Shown here: in pieces, positions 8,601 through 18,647 of the stretch | Layout: every line of letters starts with the position of its first letter | Position numbering within the stretch: position 1 is the first letter of the stretch | Origin: Candidatus Pacearchaeota archaeon | GTDB lineage: Archaea > Nanobdellota > Nanobdellia > Pacearchaeales > GW2011-AR1 | NCBI GenBank assembly: GCA_017609085.1 | Contig: JAFCEO010000011.1 | Span: 1-40,439 of the forward strand | Direction of reading: 5' to 3' | Length of the DNA: 40,439 bases | Program-made: the position numbers and the translations under genes | The notes under the pieces: generated by a model | Seen by the model: the letters and a program-made list of their open reading frames with translations, nothing else | Told to the model about the DNA's origin: nothing | Database searches by the model: none

Positions 8601-9814
8601 TACTTGACTATCTAATCCTATCTTTTAAAAATCTTAAAAGAAGAGGCGTTAGAAGCTGGTTAACTCTTCTTGGGATTTTTATAGGAATCACTCTTGTAGT
8701 TTCTCTCGTTAGTTTGGGGAACAGTTTACAGTTGGCAGTAATGTCTCAGTTTGGAGTAAGTTCAACACAAGTCATAACTGTTCAGGCAGGAGGTGTTGGC
8801 TATACACCTCCTGGAAGCGGTGTTGTAAAATATCTTACTTCAGAGGATGCCAGAGAGATAGAAAAACTCGATTTAGTGGAAGTGGCTATTCCAAGAAACA
8901 TAGAAACAGTGAAGCTACAATTTAATAGAAAAACAAGACTTGTAGCAGCAGCTTCAATTCCAGAAGGAGAAAAAAGAAAATATATTTATCAGCTTCTTGA
9001 TCTAACTGCAGAAAAAGGAAGACTTCTTGAAAAAGAAGATTCAAAAAAAATTATTCTTGGATATAATTTTTTTGATAAAGATAAAAATGGTTTCGATAAA
9101 AAGATTGTTCCTGGAAAAAGCGTCTTAATAAATGGTCGTAAATTTAAAGTTGTAGGAATTATCGAAAAAAAAGGTAGCTTTATTCTCGATAATGTTATAT
9201 GTGTAGGGGATGATGATTTAAAGGAATTAGCAGGTTATGGAGATGAAGTCGATTTGATAGTAGTTAAAGTTAAAGACAAAGATTTAATGAATAAAGCCAA
9301 AGATGAGATAGAAAATTTACTGAGAAAAAGAAGAGATGTTAAAAAAGGAGAAGAAGACTTTACTGTTCAGACTCCTCAATCTCTTCTCGAAACTGTTAAC
9401 AAAGTTCTTGGAGGTGTTAATGTATTCGTCATTATCCTAGCTTCTATTTCAATTGTTGTAGGAGCTATCGGAATTGCAAATACTATGACAACTTCAATTC
9501 TTGAAAGAAAAAGGGAAATAGGGATTATGAAAGCGATTGGAGCGAGAAACAAAGACATTTTTTTACAATTTTTCATTGAAGCAGGTATTCTAGGATTAAT
9601 CGGAGGGGTTTTTGGAGCTATTGCTGGAACAATTCTTGGCTATTTTGGAGCCATGGAACTGAACAAACTAATGAATATTTTTGCAAGGCCAGAAATCAGT
9701 TTTTCGCTTCTTTTTTTAGCTATTATGTCAAGTTTTTTTATAGGAAGCATTGCAGGAGTAATTCCTGCTATGAGGGCTGCTAAACAAAATCCTGTGGAAT
9801 GTTTAAGGGGTTAA
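8597..9814 (+). CDS. ABC transporter permease (FtsX/MacB family)
   Basis: N-terminal RSWLTLLGIFIGI, C-terminal RKREIGIMKAIGARNKDI...IPAMRAAKQNPVECLRG. Confidence 0.93.
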   Translation: MILDYLILSFKNLKRRGVRSWLTLLGIFIGITLVVSLVSLGNSLQLAVMSQFGVSSTQVITVQAGGVGYTPPGSGVVKYLTSEDAREIEKLDLVEVAIPRNIETVKLQFNRKTRLVAAASIPEGEKRKYIYQLLDLTAEKGRLLEKEDSKKIILGYNFFDKDKNGFDKKIVPGKSVLINGRKFKVVGIIEKKGSFILDNVICVGDDDLKELAGYGDEVDLIVVKVKDKDLMNKAKDEIENLLRKRRDVKKGEEDFTVQTPQSLLETVNKVLGGVNVFVIILASISIVVGAIGIANTMTTSILERKREIGIMKAIGARNKDIFLQFFIEAGILGLIGGVFGAIAGTILGYFGAMELNKLMNIFARPEISFSLLFLAIMSSFFIGSIAGVIPAMRAAKQNPVECLRG

Positions 9815-9815
9815 A

Positions 9816-11021
9816 ATGATCGGTAAAGAAATTGTGCTTTACTCATTAAGAAATATTTGGAAAAGAAGAGCAAGAAGTTTTTTAACTATTCTCTCAATCT
9901 TTATAGGAATAACAACTATTTTTGTTTTAGTTAGTTTTGGATTAGGTTTATATTTTTATGTTAATGAGCTGACTACAAGCTCTTCTGCAGACAAAGTGCT
10001 TATTCAACCAAAAGGACTTTCTCCAGCAGGACTAGATACTACTTTCAAACTTACAGACGACGATTTAAGAGCAGTAAAAAGAGCGGCAGGTGTTTATGAT
10101 GCGACAGGGATTTACCTTAAACCAGCAGAAGTAAAACAAGGAGGAAAACTAAAATATGTTTTTTTAATCTCCTACGACCCGAAGAAGCCATTAATTATGG
10201 AGCTTTCCAATATAGGAATAGTTAAAGGAAAAGAATTAAAAAAAGGCGATGAGGGGAAGGTTGTTTTGGGTTATTCTTATATGTTTCCTGGAAGAATTTT
10301 TCCTAGACCCTTTTATTTAAATGATTTGATTGAAGTCCAAGGAAAAAAGTTAAAAGTTATTGGCTTTTTTGGAGAAGTTGGAAATCCTCAAGACGATTCT
10401 CAAATTTATATAATAAATGATTTTATTGATGAGTTATACCCAGGAAATAATACTTATAATTGGATAATTGCAAAAGTCGATATTGGCAATATAGAAACAG
10501 TGATCGAGAATATTGAAAAGAGTTTAAGAAAAAGCAGGAACTTGGAAAAAGGAGAAGAGGATTTTTTTGTTCAATCCTTTAATGATTTAATTGAAACTTA
10601 CTCCCAAATTTTAAATGTTATTATAGGTTTTGTTATTTTGATTGCTTTTATTTCAGTTGTTGTTTCTGCAATTAATACTTCAAATACAATGATTACAAGT
10701 GTTCTTGAGAGAGTAAGGGAAATTGGAGTGATTAAGTCAATTGGAGCAAAAAATTCCGACGTATTCAAACTATTCCTGTTCGAGTCAGGATTTTTAGGCT
10801 TTGTTGGAGGTCTTATTGGAGTAGATTTTGGACTTTTTTTGACATGGATAGCAAAAATTATCCTTAAAAATTTAGGTTATGGATTTTTAGCCCCTCATTA
10901 CTCTCCTTCCTTATTCCTTGGATGTATTTTATTTGCCACGTTAACTGGAGCAGTTTCAGGAGTCGTTCCAGCAATTCGCGCTTCAAAAATTAAACCAGCT
11001 AATGCCTTAAGATACGAATAA
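9816..11021 (+). CDS. ABC transporter permease (FtsX/MacB family)
   Basis: RSFLTILSIFIGITT...RVREIGVIKSIGAKNSDV...VPAIRASKIKPANALRYE; paralogue of the preceding gene. Confidence 0.93.
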   Translation: MIGKEIVLYSLRNIWKRRARSFLTILSIFIGITTIFVLVSFGLGLYFYVNELTTSSSADKVLIQPKGLSPAGLDTTFKLTDDDLRAVKRAAGVYDATGIYLKPAEVKQGGKLKYVFLISYDPKKPLIMELSNIGIVKGKELKKGDEGKVVLGYSYMFPGRIFPRPFYLNDLIEVQGKKLKVIGFFGEVGNPQDDSQIYIINDFIDELYPGNNTYNWIIAKVDIGNIETVIENIEKSLRKSRNLEKGEEDFFVQSFNDLIETYSQILNVIIGFVILIAFISVVVSAINTSNTMITSVLERVREIGVIKSIGAKNSDVFKLFLFESGFLGFVGGLIGVDFGLFLTWIAKIILKNLGYGFLAPHYSPSLFLGCILFATLTGAVSGVVPAIRASKIKPANALRYE

Positions 11022-11849
11022 TTACTCTTTCTTTCTCTTCTTTCTTCTATAAATCCAGTATACCCCAACAATCACAATACCAACAATAAAATATACCTGC
11101 CATGGAATTTTTTTTGTTTCTTCTTTTTCTTCAAAAGATTCGCTTGAAAATTCGAGAACTTTTGTCAATATTCTTCTTTTTCCAATACTGTCTGTATAAA
11201 AAATTTTAACTTGAAAAGTTCCATCTTTTGGAATAGCTTTAAATTCAGCAGAAGAATACTCATTCGAATCTAAATCTCCCACAATATATCTTCGCGCCCC
11301 CTTTATTGTTATATTCTCTTGGGAAGGAATATCGAGAGCTACGGCCTCCACATCATTTTTTCCTATATTCAATACCTCTATAGTCATTTCTTTTGTTTCT
11401 TTATTATAATTTTTAACAAACATTTCAAAATCTGCTTTTACTTCTTCTACTGTCAAATTGAATTCTTTTATAAAATAAAATTTTTTCTTAGGAGAGAATT
11501 TTACTCTAATTGGATTTTCTCCATCAAGAGCATCTTCATCAACTCGAACTTTAAAAGGGAATTGAGCATAACTTAAAAAACGATTGACATATGTTCCTCC
11601 CTTTATTTCATATTTTGTTTGAGAATCAGGATCAAATTTTAAAGGATAATCAGGAAGAAGTTCAAAGTACAAATTTTCACACTTTGGATTCTCTATTCCT
11701 GTAACCTGAAAAACAATTTTTACATATTCTCCAGGAATTGCAGGATAAGGGTCTTGATTAATAAGAAATACATCTAAATCACACTCTTCTGCCTCAACTA
11801 AACTGCTTATTAAACAAAAAACTATTAAGAAAATCACTACTTTTTTCAT
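11022..11849 (-). CDS. Secreted, membrane-anchored protein of unknown function (NEW3/CARDB-like)
   Basis: Signal peptide MKKVVIFLIVFCLISSLVEA, C-terminal TM and basic tail WIYRRKKRKKE. Confidence 0.6.
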   Translation of the reverse strand: MKKVVIFLIVFCLISSLVEAEECDLDVFLINQDPYPAIPGEYVKIVFQVTGIENPKCENLYFELLPDYPLKFDPDSQTKYEIKGGTYVNRFLSYAQFPFKVRVDEDALDGENPIRVKFSPKKKFYFIKEFNLTVEEVKADFEMFVKNYNKETKEMTIEVLNIGKNDVEAVALDIPSQENITIKGARRYIVGDLDSNEYSSAEFKAIPKDGTFQVKIFYTDSIGKRRILTKVLEFSSESFEEKEETKKIPWQVYFIVGIVIVGVYWIYRRKKRKKE

Positions 11850-11949
11850 ATTACTTTCAAGAAAACCTAGTTTAAAAGTTTATCTGAATTGCCACAGTTA
11901 AACATCATTCAATAAAAACTTTTATAAACCTTTTTTGTAGTAGTTTTAT

Positions 11950-12147
11950 ATGATAATTCCAGTTAGATGTTTTTCATGTGGAAAGCCAATCGGGCATTTA
12001 TATGAAGAATTTAAGAAACGAGTAGAAACAGGAGAAAACAAAAAAAAAGTACTTGATGAACTAGGTTTAGAAAGATATTGCTGTAGAGCAATATTTTTAG
12101 GACATGTTGACTTACTCCCTTTAACAAGTAAATTTAAGAAATTCTAA
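11950..12147 (+). CDS. rpoN: RNA polymerase subunit N (Rpo10)
   Basis: [21 protein letters not shown]...[18 protein letters not shown]. Confidence 0.97.
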   Translation: MIIPVRCFSCGKPIGHLYEEFKKRVETGENKKKVLDELGLERYCCRAIFLGHVDLLPLTSKFKKF

Positions 12148-12182
12148 TTTTGAAATTTTTTTAAAATTATCTTTTTATAAAT

Positions 12183-12443
12183 TCATTTTAATTTCCATCT
12201 AAAGATAGAGCCACAAATCTTACATTTTACAGTTTTTTTCCCATTTTTAATTCTTATTTTTGCATTTTGAGGGAATACAGAAAAACATTTTTTACAAAAT
12301 TTTTTTCTTAAGCTTCCTAATTTGATGTTGTGATGCATTGCTAGTCTTTTAATTTTCTTAATTTCTTTAGGTTTTTTGTTTTTAATGTCAGAGAAAAACT
12401 TTTTAATTTCAAACAAAGCTTCTTTTTTTCTTAGTTTTTTCAT
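12183..12443 (-). CDS. rnp4: RNase P protein component 4 (Rpp21/Rpr2)
   Basis: Zinc ribbon CKKCF...CKICGSIFRWKLK with preceding basic helices. Confidence 0.75.
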   Translation of the reverse strand: MKKLRKKEALFEIKKFFSDIKNKKPKEIKKIKRLAMHHNIKLGSLRKKFCKKCFSVFPQNAKIRIKNGKKTVKCKICGSIFRWKLK

Positions 12444-12551
12444 ATTATTCTAACTTACCTTATTTAATCTTTCTAAACTCTTACAATTTATTAGAATTAT
12501 TAGTTATTTATAGTTTTTCTCTTTATGCACTTAGAATACCTTAAAAATAAA

Positions 12552-12666
<115 letters not shown>

Positions 12667-12700
12667 AAAAAGCAAGAGAATCTGACTTTTTTAAATTTTA

Positions 12701-13093
12701 CTAAAATCGAAATCGCAGTACATCCGGAAGACCAAAAGTGGAAAACGAATCATCTAAATCATTGATATAAGGATTATAACCATTAATTTTTAACTCTTGC
12801 TGTATCACCTTGACCTGTCGCCTTCTCCAATAATGGATTCTTCCTAAAAGTCTTGTTCTGTTTATAAGTTTATGCCTGTATTCTCTTCTCCATTTATATT
12901 GCTTCTCTTTGGCTAATTGCCTGTAAATCTTCTTTTTAGCTAGAATTTTCTCTTTATTCTCTTCATAATATCTTCTGCTATATTCTCTGCATTTCTCAAT
13001 ATTTTTTAATCTCCATTTCTTAGCAATTTCTCTTGCTCTTAATTTTCTTTCTTCAGGACTTAATTTTGGTCTTTTTCTTCGCTTAAACTCCAA
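12701..13093 (-). CDS. Very basic hypothetical protein (possible nucleic-acid binding)
   Basis: ORF rich in R/K (KRRKRPKLSPEERKLRAREIAKKW...SRRYYEENKEKILAKKK). Confidence 0.5.
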   Translation of the reverse strand: MEFKRRKRPKLSPEERKLRAREIAKKWRLKNIEKCREYSRRYYEENKEKILAKKKIYRQLAKEKQYKWRREYRHKLINRTRLLGRIHYWRRRQVKVIQQELKINGYNPYINDLDDSFSTFGLPDVLRFRF

Positions 13094-13177
13094 ATTATGT
13101 TTATCTATCTCTCTTCTATGCTTATTCCATATCTGGAAATCTCTATTTTCTATATGCAGTTTGGACAGGAGGACATT

Positions 13178-14287
13178 TTACTCTTCACCTTCCTTTTGTT
13201 TTATAGTTCTTATTACAGTGTCTATTTGTTGTTGGGTTAAGAAAGAAGATTTGTAAAAGATTTTATGTTTATCATTCATCAAATTTTCTTTGTAAATATT
13301 TTTAGGATGGATCAACCCTAAAATATGTCCAATTTCATGAGCCAAATCCCATCCAGTTAAATCTCTTATACACATTTTATTTCTCGACAAACATAACCTT
13401 TCTTGTTGAAATATTGCAAAAGAATGGCCACATAAACTTCCTCTTCCAGAATTTCCTTCACCCTTAACATAGATAATACTCATATTTGAGTTATTATCAG
13501 TAATTCTATTGATTATATGCATATACATTTCACATGCACCATCTTCTTTAGTTACATTATTATACAAAAAACTTCTTTCTTTATCTGTTAAATTAATTTG
13601 AACATTATGAATCTCTTTAGCTAAGACATGGATATTGTATTCGCCCCAGATATCATTAGCTATAGAAATGTAATTCAATAGCTCTTCATTATTTATTTCA
13701 TTATTAACTATATAAAAATCAACCTCTACTTCCAAAGGCTCATTATTTACTCCTTTAATTCCCAAAGGATATGAAATATAAATCATTAAAGGAATAATGA
13801 TTAAAGATGTAATAAATAAAAACAAAGCAACAGTATTAAGATGATCTTTAGGTAGTTTCTTAAAAATGTATAAGATAAAAATTATAGCAGAGGAGAACAA
13901 CAACGATAAAACTACGAGTAAAGGATGCAATAATTTAAACGAATTTAACAAAAGAGTAATAAAAACAAAAAAGATAATTGATAGAATAAATAGATAAGAC
14001 TTAATTAACAAAGGTAGATTAAAATTCTGGATGTTTATATTCTTTAGAAATCTTTTAAGAAACTGTATAAACTTTTTATTCCAATCATATTTTTTTCCTA
14101 ACCAAACAAAGAAAGTATAGACAGAAATAAGTAATAAACCTCCTATGAAGATATAAACAGCAGAATGCAAACCACTATTAATCTTTAATCTGTAATACAA
14201 GACTATACCTGCAACTATACCTATAATTAAATTATCCCAGTATTTTTTAAACAAATCGCTAAAAGTCATCTTGTTCTTTCTCCCCAT
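13178..14287 (-). CDS. Membrane-anchored metzincin-type zinc metalloprotease
   Basis: About five N-terminal TM segments then DLAHEIGHILGLIHPKN (HExxHxxGxxH) with downstream NLMND Met-turn-like motif. Confidence 0.75.
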   Translation of the reverse strand: MGRKNKMTFSDLFKKYWDNLIIGIVAGIVLYYRLKINSGLHSAVYIFIGGLLLISVYTFFVWLGKKYDWNKKFIQFLKRFLKNINIQNFNLPLLIKSYLFILSIIFFVFITLLLNSFKLLHPLLVVLSLLFSSAIIFILYIFKKLPKDHLNTVALFLFITSLIIIPLMIYISYPLGIKGVNNEPLEVEVDFYIVNNEINNEELLNYISIANDIWGEYNIHVLAKEIHNVQINLTDKERSFLYNNVTKEDGACEMYMHIINRITDNNSNMSIIYVKGEGNSGRGSLCGHSFAIFQQERLCLSRNKMCIRDLTGWDLAHEIGHILGLIHPKNIYKENLMNDKHKIFYKSSFLTQQQIDTVIRTIKQKEGEE

Positions 14288-14940
14288 TTACAAAACTCAC
14301 AATCTTCACTAGGTTTTGGAGCCTCTTTCAATTGTAAAATTTTTATTGCTTTTTTGAATAACTTTTCTCCTTCACTTGGATTTGTTTTAATTTTAACAAG
14401 CTTGGTATCAAATATAACTTCTCCTGTTTCTGTAACACAATTTGGATAATAAAACAATAAGTAGGTATAATCTTCAGTTTGATATCCATTTTCTCTTAGT
14501 AAGAAATTATAAAGATCCATCTGTGCCTGGTAATGCCCATGAGTGTCCTCTTTTAATGGATACCCTCTTGTTTTATAATCAAGAACAATTAATTTCCTGC
14601 CTTTTACTAAAACATTATCTATAGCACCATGTAAAATAATACCAGATTTCTTATCTATTACTTCTAGACCCTTCCGATTATTTCTCCAGATTTTTAATTT
14701 TTCTTTATCATTAAATAATTTACAACCATCTCTGGCACATTCTTCTTCTCTTAATTCTGGGGGCAACTCTCCTCTTTCCATAAACCTATCAAAATGCTCT
14801 TTTAGAATTCTATCCATCCCTGCCGGCAAGGATGGAAATGGACCATCTGGTCTCTTTATCTTTTTAACAATAGAGAGCCAAAAACACCTAGGGCATTCTA
14901 GCATTAGGTTTATGCTTGATGGGGAAAGTTTGTATGTCAT
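14266..14940 (-). CDS. Cas4-like PD-(D/E)XK nuclease with cysteine cluster
   Basis: LSPSSINLMLECPRCFWL, GAIDNVLVKGRKLIVLDYKTR (D..DxK), C-terminal CEFCKWG. Confidence 0.75.
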   Translation of the reverse strand: MTYKLSPSSINLMLECPRCFWLSIVKKIKRPDGPFPSLPAGMDRILKEHFDRFMERGELPPELREEECARDGCKLFNDKEKLKIWRNNRKGLEVIDKKSGIILHGAIDNVLVKGRKLIVLDYKTRGYPLKEDTHGHYQAQMDLYNFLLRENGYQTEDYTYLLFYYPNCVTETGEVIFDTKLVKIKTNPSEGEKLFKKAIKILQLKEAPKPSEDCEFCKWGERTR

Positions 14941-14944
14941 CTTA

Positions 14945-17900
14945 TCATGAAATAAAGTCTATTGTTACCAACCGTAATTTTGATTTGTCAAATGGTTCTA
15001 CAATAGTTTTCTTAAATGTACCTTTTTTCATTAAGAAGTTGCTTAAGTTTTCTATCATCTTTTTCCAGTCACTATCCTTTTTATATTGTCTCCATATCTT
15101 TCTTAATATTTGTAATCGTTTTTTAGTTAGGGGTATTTTCAATAGTTTATCATAACAAACATCCCAAACTTTTTGTATAGAATCATCTTCTGGAAATTCT
15201 TCTAGATAGATTTCAATTTCTTTTTCAATGGTTTCAGCAATTTTTTTAATAAAAGTGGTACTTCTTGATTTACTATATTCTTTAATTTTTGTATCCCTTT
15301 GACTAGAAAATATTTCATTATAATTTCTTTCTATATCTTCAACTATTATTTTATTGACTTCATATATTTTCTCAAAAAAATTAGGTATAACTCTTTCTTT
15401 ATTTGGTTTGCACGATATAAAGTCAATTATCTCGGTTTTGTTAGTGATTATTGATCCTGTGTTTACATCATACAGATACCAGAAATGGAAGTCATTACCA
15501 TATTTATAATAAAAGAATATGCCAGAGATTTTGCCTTTTTTTAATCCACTATAAACTCCGTGAGGTATTTTTTCTAATTCATCTAAGGCTTTCTTCTTCA
15601 AAAAGTCTTTTAATGGCTGATAGAATTTCTCTCCACCACCAAAAACATCCTGTTCTAATTCTGCAAATACTTTGGGGTCTTTTCCTTTAATTTTTCTGAT
15701 AATTCCAAAGACTTTAGGATGTATTTCCTCTCCTAAAATAGTCTGGTCTAAACCTACTGATTTGTCAATATCTATAATTTTATTCTGTAGGATTTCAACT
15801 AATTTTAACAATTCTTCTAATTCATCTTCTGGAAAGAAGTTGTAGACAAATATTTTTTTATAAGGAGAGCCAATTCTATCTATTCTTCCTGCTCTCTGAA
15901 TCATTCTTGTCGGATTCCAATGTAGATCATAATTAATTAAATATTTAGCTGTTTGAAGATTTTGCCCCTCAGATAAAACATCTGTACTCATTAGGATATC
16001 AATTTCTTTTTTGAAGAATTTTTCTACAATTTTCTCTCTTTGTTGTGGGCTTTTACTTGTTAAACCAGAACTTGAAATTGCCCCAATTTTAAGTTTTGAG
16101 AACCTCTTATCTTTTATTATTTCATTGTAAATGTAATTCAAAGTATCTGCATAATAAGTAAATAGGACAATCTGGCCATCTTCTGATAATTTCAATAACT
16201 TTTCCTTTAGAACTTTTAATTTTGCATCATCTTTTGCTTTAATTGTTTTTACTTTTTCGAGAATTTTGCTTAGTAGTTTAATGTCTTTGTCTATGTCTCT
16301 AAATAATTCATTTGTGTTATAGCTCTTTAGATCAAATTTCTCCAACACATCCCTTAAATCTTCTTCGTCTATTTCTTCATCAGCACTCATTAAATATTTG
16401 AAAAATGTTTGTTTTGTGAGGAGTTTTCCTGATTTTAAGTATGATTTCAGTTTCTTTAGAAAATTTATATGATTTGAAACACTTTTTCTGAAAGCATAAA
16501 CACTGCTCTCTAATCTTTTAAGTAGAATTGTTCTGAAAATTCCACCAATAGCAATCATACGGCCCAATGCAAGTCTTTCTTCTTCTGTTTTTAGTCCTTC
16601 TTTTCTATATTCTAATATCTTATAATAAGCCATTGTTAGTTTTTCTGTGATAGTGTCTGAAATTTCCTTATACATTCCTTTGTAAACCTTATCTAATTCG
16701 TAGTTTATATTTTCCAAAACTCTTTTTGGGAAGATTATTTTTTGTTCTTTTGTCTCTCCATTAGGAAGTTCAATAAGAATATAGGCATCTGGATAATTTT
16801 CAACAATATAGTCTCTTGTTCTTCTTATTGAGATTTCATTTAGTAAGTCATTTAGCAGCGAAGGATTATCTTTTGCCTGCTTAAAGAACTTAAACAAATC
16901 TGGTATATTTTCTTTAATAAACGCTTTTCTATCCATAAGCATTAATAACATTATTTGCCAATATAAATCCCAAGGGGTATTATTTATTGGGGTAGCAGTT
17001 AAGAAAAGCATGTAAGGTTTTTTACCTTTCCTTGCGATATGGTCATTAACTAAAGTAAAGAAATTTTCCCATCTATTTGATAATGGGTTCCTGAAATTAT
17101 GACTTTCATCGACAACTATTAATTCAACATTATCAAATCTCCCACCAAGTGCTTTTTTTGCTTTTTCTAGAAAATTTTGGGAGGCAAGATCTTCTTGGGA
17201 TAGTATATTCTCTTTTACATCTATTTTTTTTAATTCTCTTCTCCACATTTCTCTTAATTGGGCAGGACAAATAACAAGAATATTCTTTCTTTCATAATAT
17301 CCTATTTTTTCAAGAATCTTTTTTGCAATCCATGTTTTTCCTAATCCAACAGAATCTGCAACAATGCAACCTTTATATTTCTTTAATCTAGTCCAGATTC
17401 TTGCAATAGCATCTTCTTGAAATTCAGCAAGGTTTACTTTTGTTTCTGGAAGACCTTTTGGTTTTTCCTCTTTTTGTTCTTCTTTTATGTCTTCCTTCTG
17501 CAGTTCGTATAGAGTTTTAATATAAATTTCATAAGGCATGTATTCTTTGCTTCCAAATCTCGAATGTTCTAAAATGTCTATTAATTCATCCTTGAAATCT
17601 CTTGATTCTGACCAGAATTTTTCAAACCATTCTCTTTTTGTATATTCTGCCTGAGACCTTAAATGCCAGGTATTTAGTTCGCCATATCTTGTTAATCCAG
17701 CAGAAGTAAAGTTGGACGAACCAATAACAATCCTGTCGTCAAATATGTATGCCTTCCCGTGAAGAAATTTTTCAAACAATCTGATTTCAACATTTTTCCT
17801 TTTTAAGAATTTAATAAATAGCTTTATTGTTTCATCTTGTTCTTTTGTTAAATCTAGACCCTCAATTTCTTTTCTTATTTCCTGTAAAAGAAAATCTCCA

Positions 17901-18118
17901 AGTGTCTTTTCATTCTGGATTTCTGGAGCTTTGCCAAGGAGAAGCCTAAATCTTTTTACACCATTTAAGTTATCTTTAATCATAGCAAAAGCTTGGATAT
18001 TAAAGAAAGCAGTTGCTATATCAAGGTACGTATTTGGGTTTTCTTTTAATGTTTCATTCAAAAAACTAACTAACTTATTTCCTTCGCTGTTGTCTATGAT
18101 TTCTTTTGGTATGGGCAT
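14945..18118 (-). CDS. SNF2-family helicase with N-terminal phospholipase D-like domain
   Basis: HGKAYIFDDRIVIGSSNFTSAG (PLD HxK), VADSVGLGKTW (motif I), VVDESHNFRN (motif II), MIQRAGRIDRIGSP (motif VI). Confidence 0.93.
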   Translation of the reverse strand: MPIPKEIIDNSEGNKLVSFLNETLKENPNTYLDIATAFFNIQAFAMIKDNLNGVKRFRLLLGKAPEIQNEKTLGDFLLQEIRKEIEGLDLTKEQDETIKLFIKFLKRKNVEIRLFEKFLHGKAYIFDDRIVIGSSNFTSAGLTRYGELNTWHLRSQAEYTKREWFEKFWSESRDFKDELIDILEHSRFGSKEYMPYEIYIKTLYELQKEDIKEEQKEEKPKGLPETKVNLAEFQEDAIARIWTRLKKYKGCIVADSVGLGKTWIAKKILEKIGYYERKNILVICPAQLREMWRRELKKIDVKENILSQEDLASQNFLEKAKKALGGRFDNVELIVVDESHNFRNPLSNRWENFFTLVNDHIARKGKKPYMLFLTATPINNTPWDLYWQIMLLMLMDRKAFIKENIPDLFKFFKQAKDNPSLLNDLLNEISIRRTRDYIVENYPDAYILIELPNGETKEQKIIFPKRVLENINYELDKVYKGMYKEISDTITEKLTMAYYKILEYRKEGLKTEEERLALGRMIAIGGIFRTILLKRLESSVYAFRKSVSNHINFLKKLKSYLKSGKLLTKQTFFKYLMSADEEIDEEDLRDVLEKFDLKSYNTNELFRDIDKDIKLLSKILEKVKTIKAKDDAKLKVLKEKLLKLSEDGQIVLFTYYADTLNYIYNEIIKDKRFSKLKIGAISSSGLTSKSPQQREKIVEKFFKKEIDILMSTDVLSEGQNLQTAKYLINYDLHWNPTRMIQRAGRIDRIGSPYKKIFVYNFFPEDELEELLKLVEILQNKIIDIDKSVGLDQTILGEEIHPKVFGIIRKIKGKDPKVFAELEQDVFGGGEKFYQPLKDFLKKKALDELEKIPHGVYSGLKKGKISGIFFYYKYGNDFHFWYLYDVNTGSIITNKTEIIDFISCKPNKERVIPNFFEKIYEVNKIIVEDIERNYNEIFSSQRDTKIKEYSKSRSTTFIKKIAETIEKEIEIYLEEFPEDDSIQKVWDVCYDKLLKIPLTKKRLQILRKIWRQYKKDSDWKKMIENLSNFLMKKGTFKKTIVEPFDKSKLRLVTIDFIS

Positions 18119-18119
18119 T

Positions 18120-18647
18120 TTAATCCTCCAATAGTTTACTTATTTGAAGTATAAACTCTCTGGCTCTCTCTAATGATGTTTTCACTTTTGAAATTTTAAT
18201 TGTTTCGGGAGTGTCATATTGAATAAAGCTTCTCTTCTTTCTTTCATAATCAAAATACTCAATCAATTCTTCTGATTTCATACTGGCTAAAGCTTCATCT
18301 CTTATGTTTTCATAACTTTCTATTAGTGATTTTTTGATTTTTGTTCTTGCAAAAACAATCAAAGCATCAGCTGTTACTTTATGGGAAATTTTTGAACCAA
18401 CTTTGTATCCTAATTTATACAGAAGAGCGTTTGCAAGATAAAACATTGAATAATATGAGGTTACAATTATCCACAAGCTTGATTTTTTATTTTTATATAG
18501 AAAATTAGCTACATTTAGACTTTCTTGGGCATTGTTTTTTAAAATATTAAATACATTTGGAATAAATTCGGTTTTAGTTAATAATCCCTCATTTAAGTAA
18601 GATCTTACATTTGTTTCAGCTTCTTTTATTCTTTTTTCATTCAACAT
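18120..18647 (-). CDS. HEPN-domain protein (putative partner of the MNT protein)
   Basis: All-helical, VTSYYSMFYLANALLYKLGYK and C-terminal YERKKRSFIQYD typical of UPF0332-like HEPN; overlaps the MNT gene. Confidence 0.75.
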   Translation of the reverse strand: MLNEKRIKEAETNVRSYLNEGLLTKTEFIPNVFNILKNNAQESLNVANFLYKNKKSSLWIIVTSYYSMFYLANALLYKLGYKVGSKISHKVTADALIVFARTKIKKSLIESYENIRDEALASMKSEELIEYFDYERKKRSFIQYDTPETIKISKVKTSLERAREFILQISKLLED

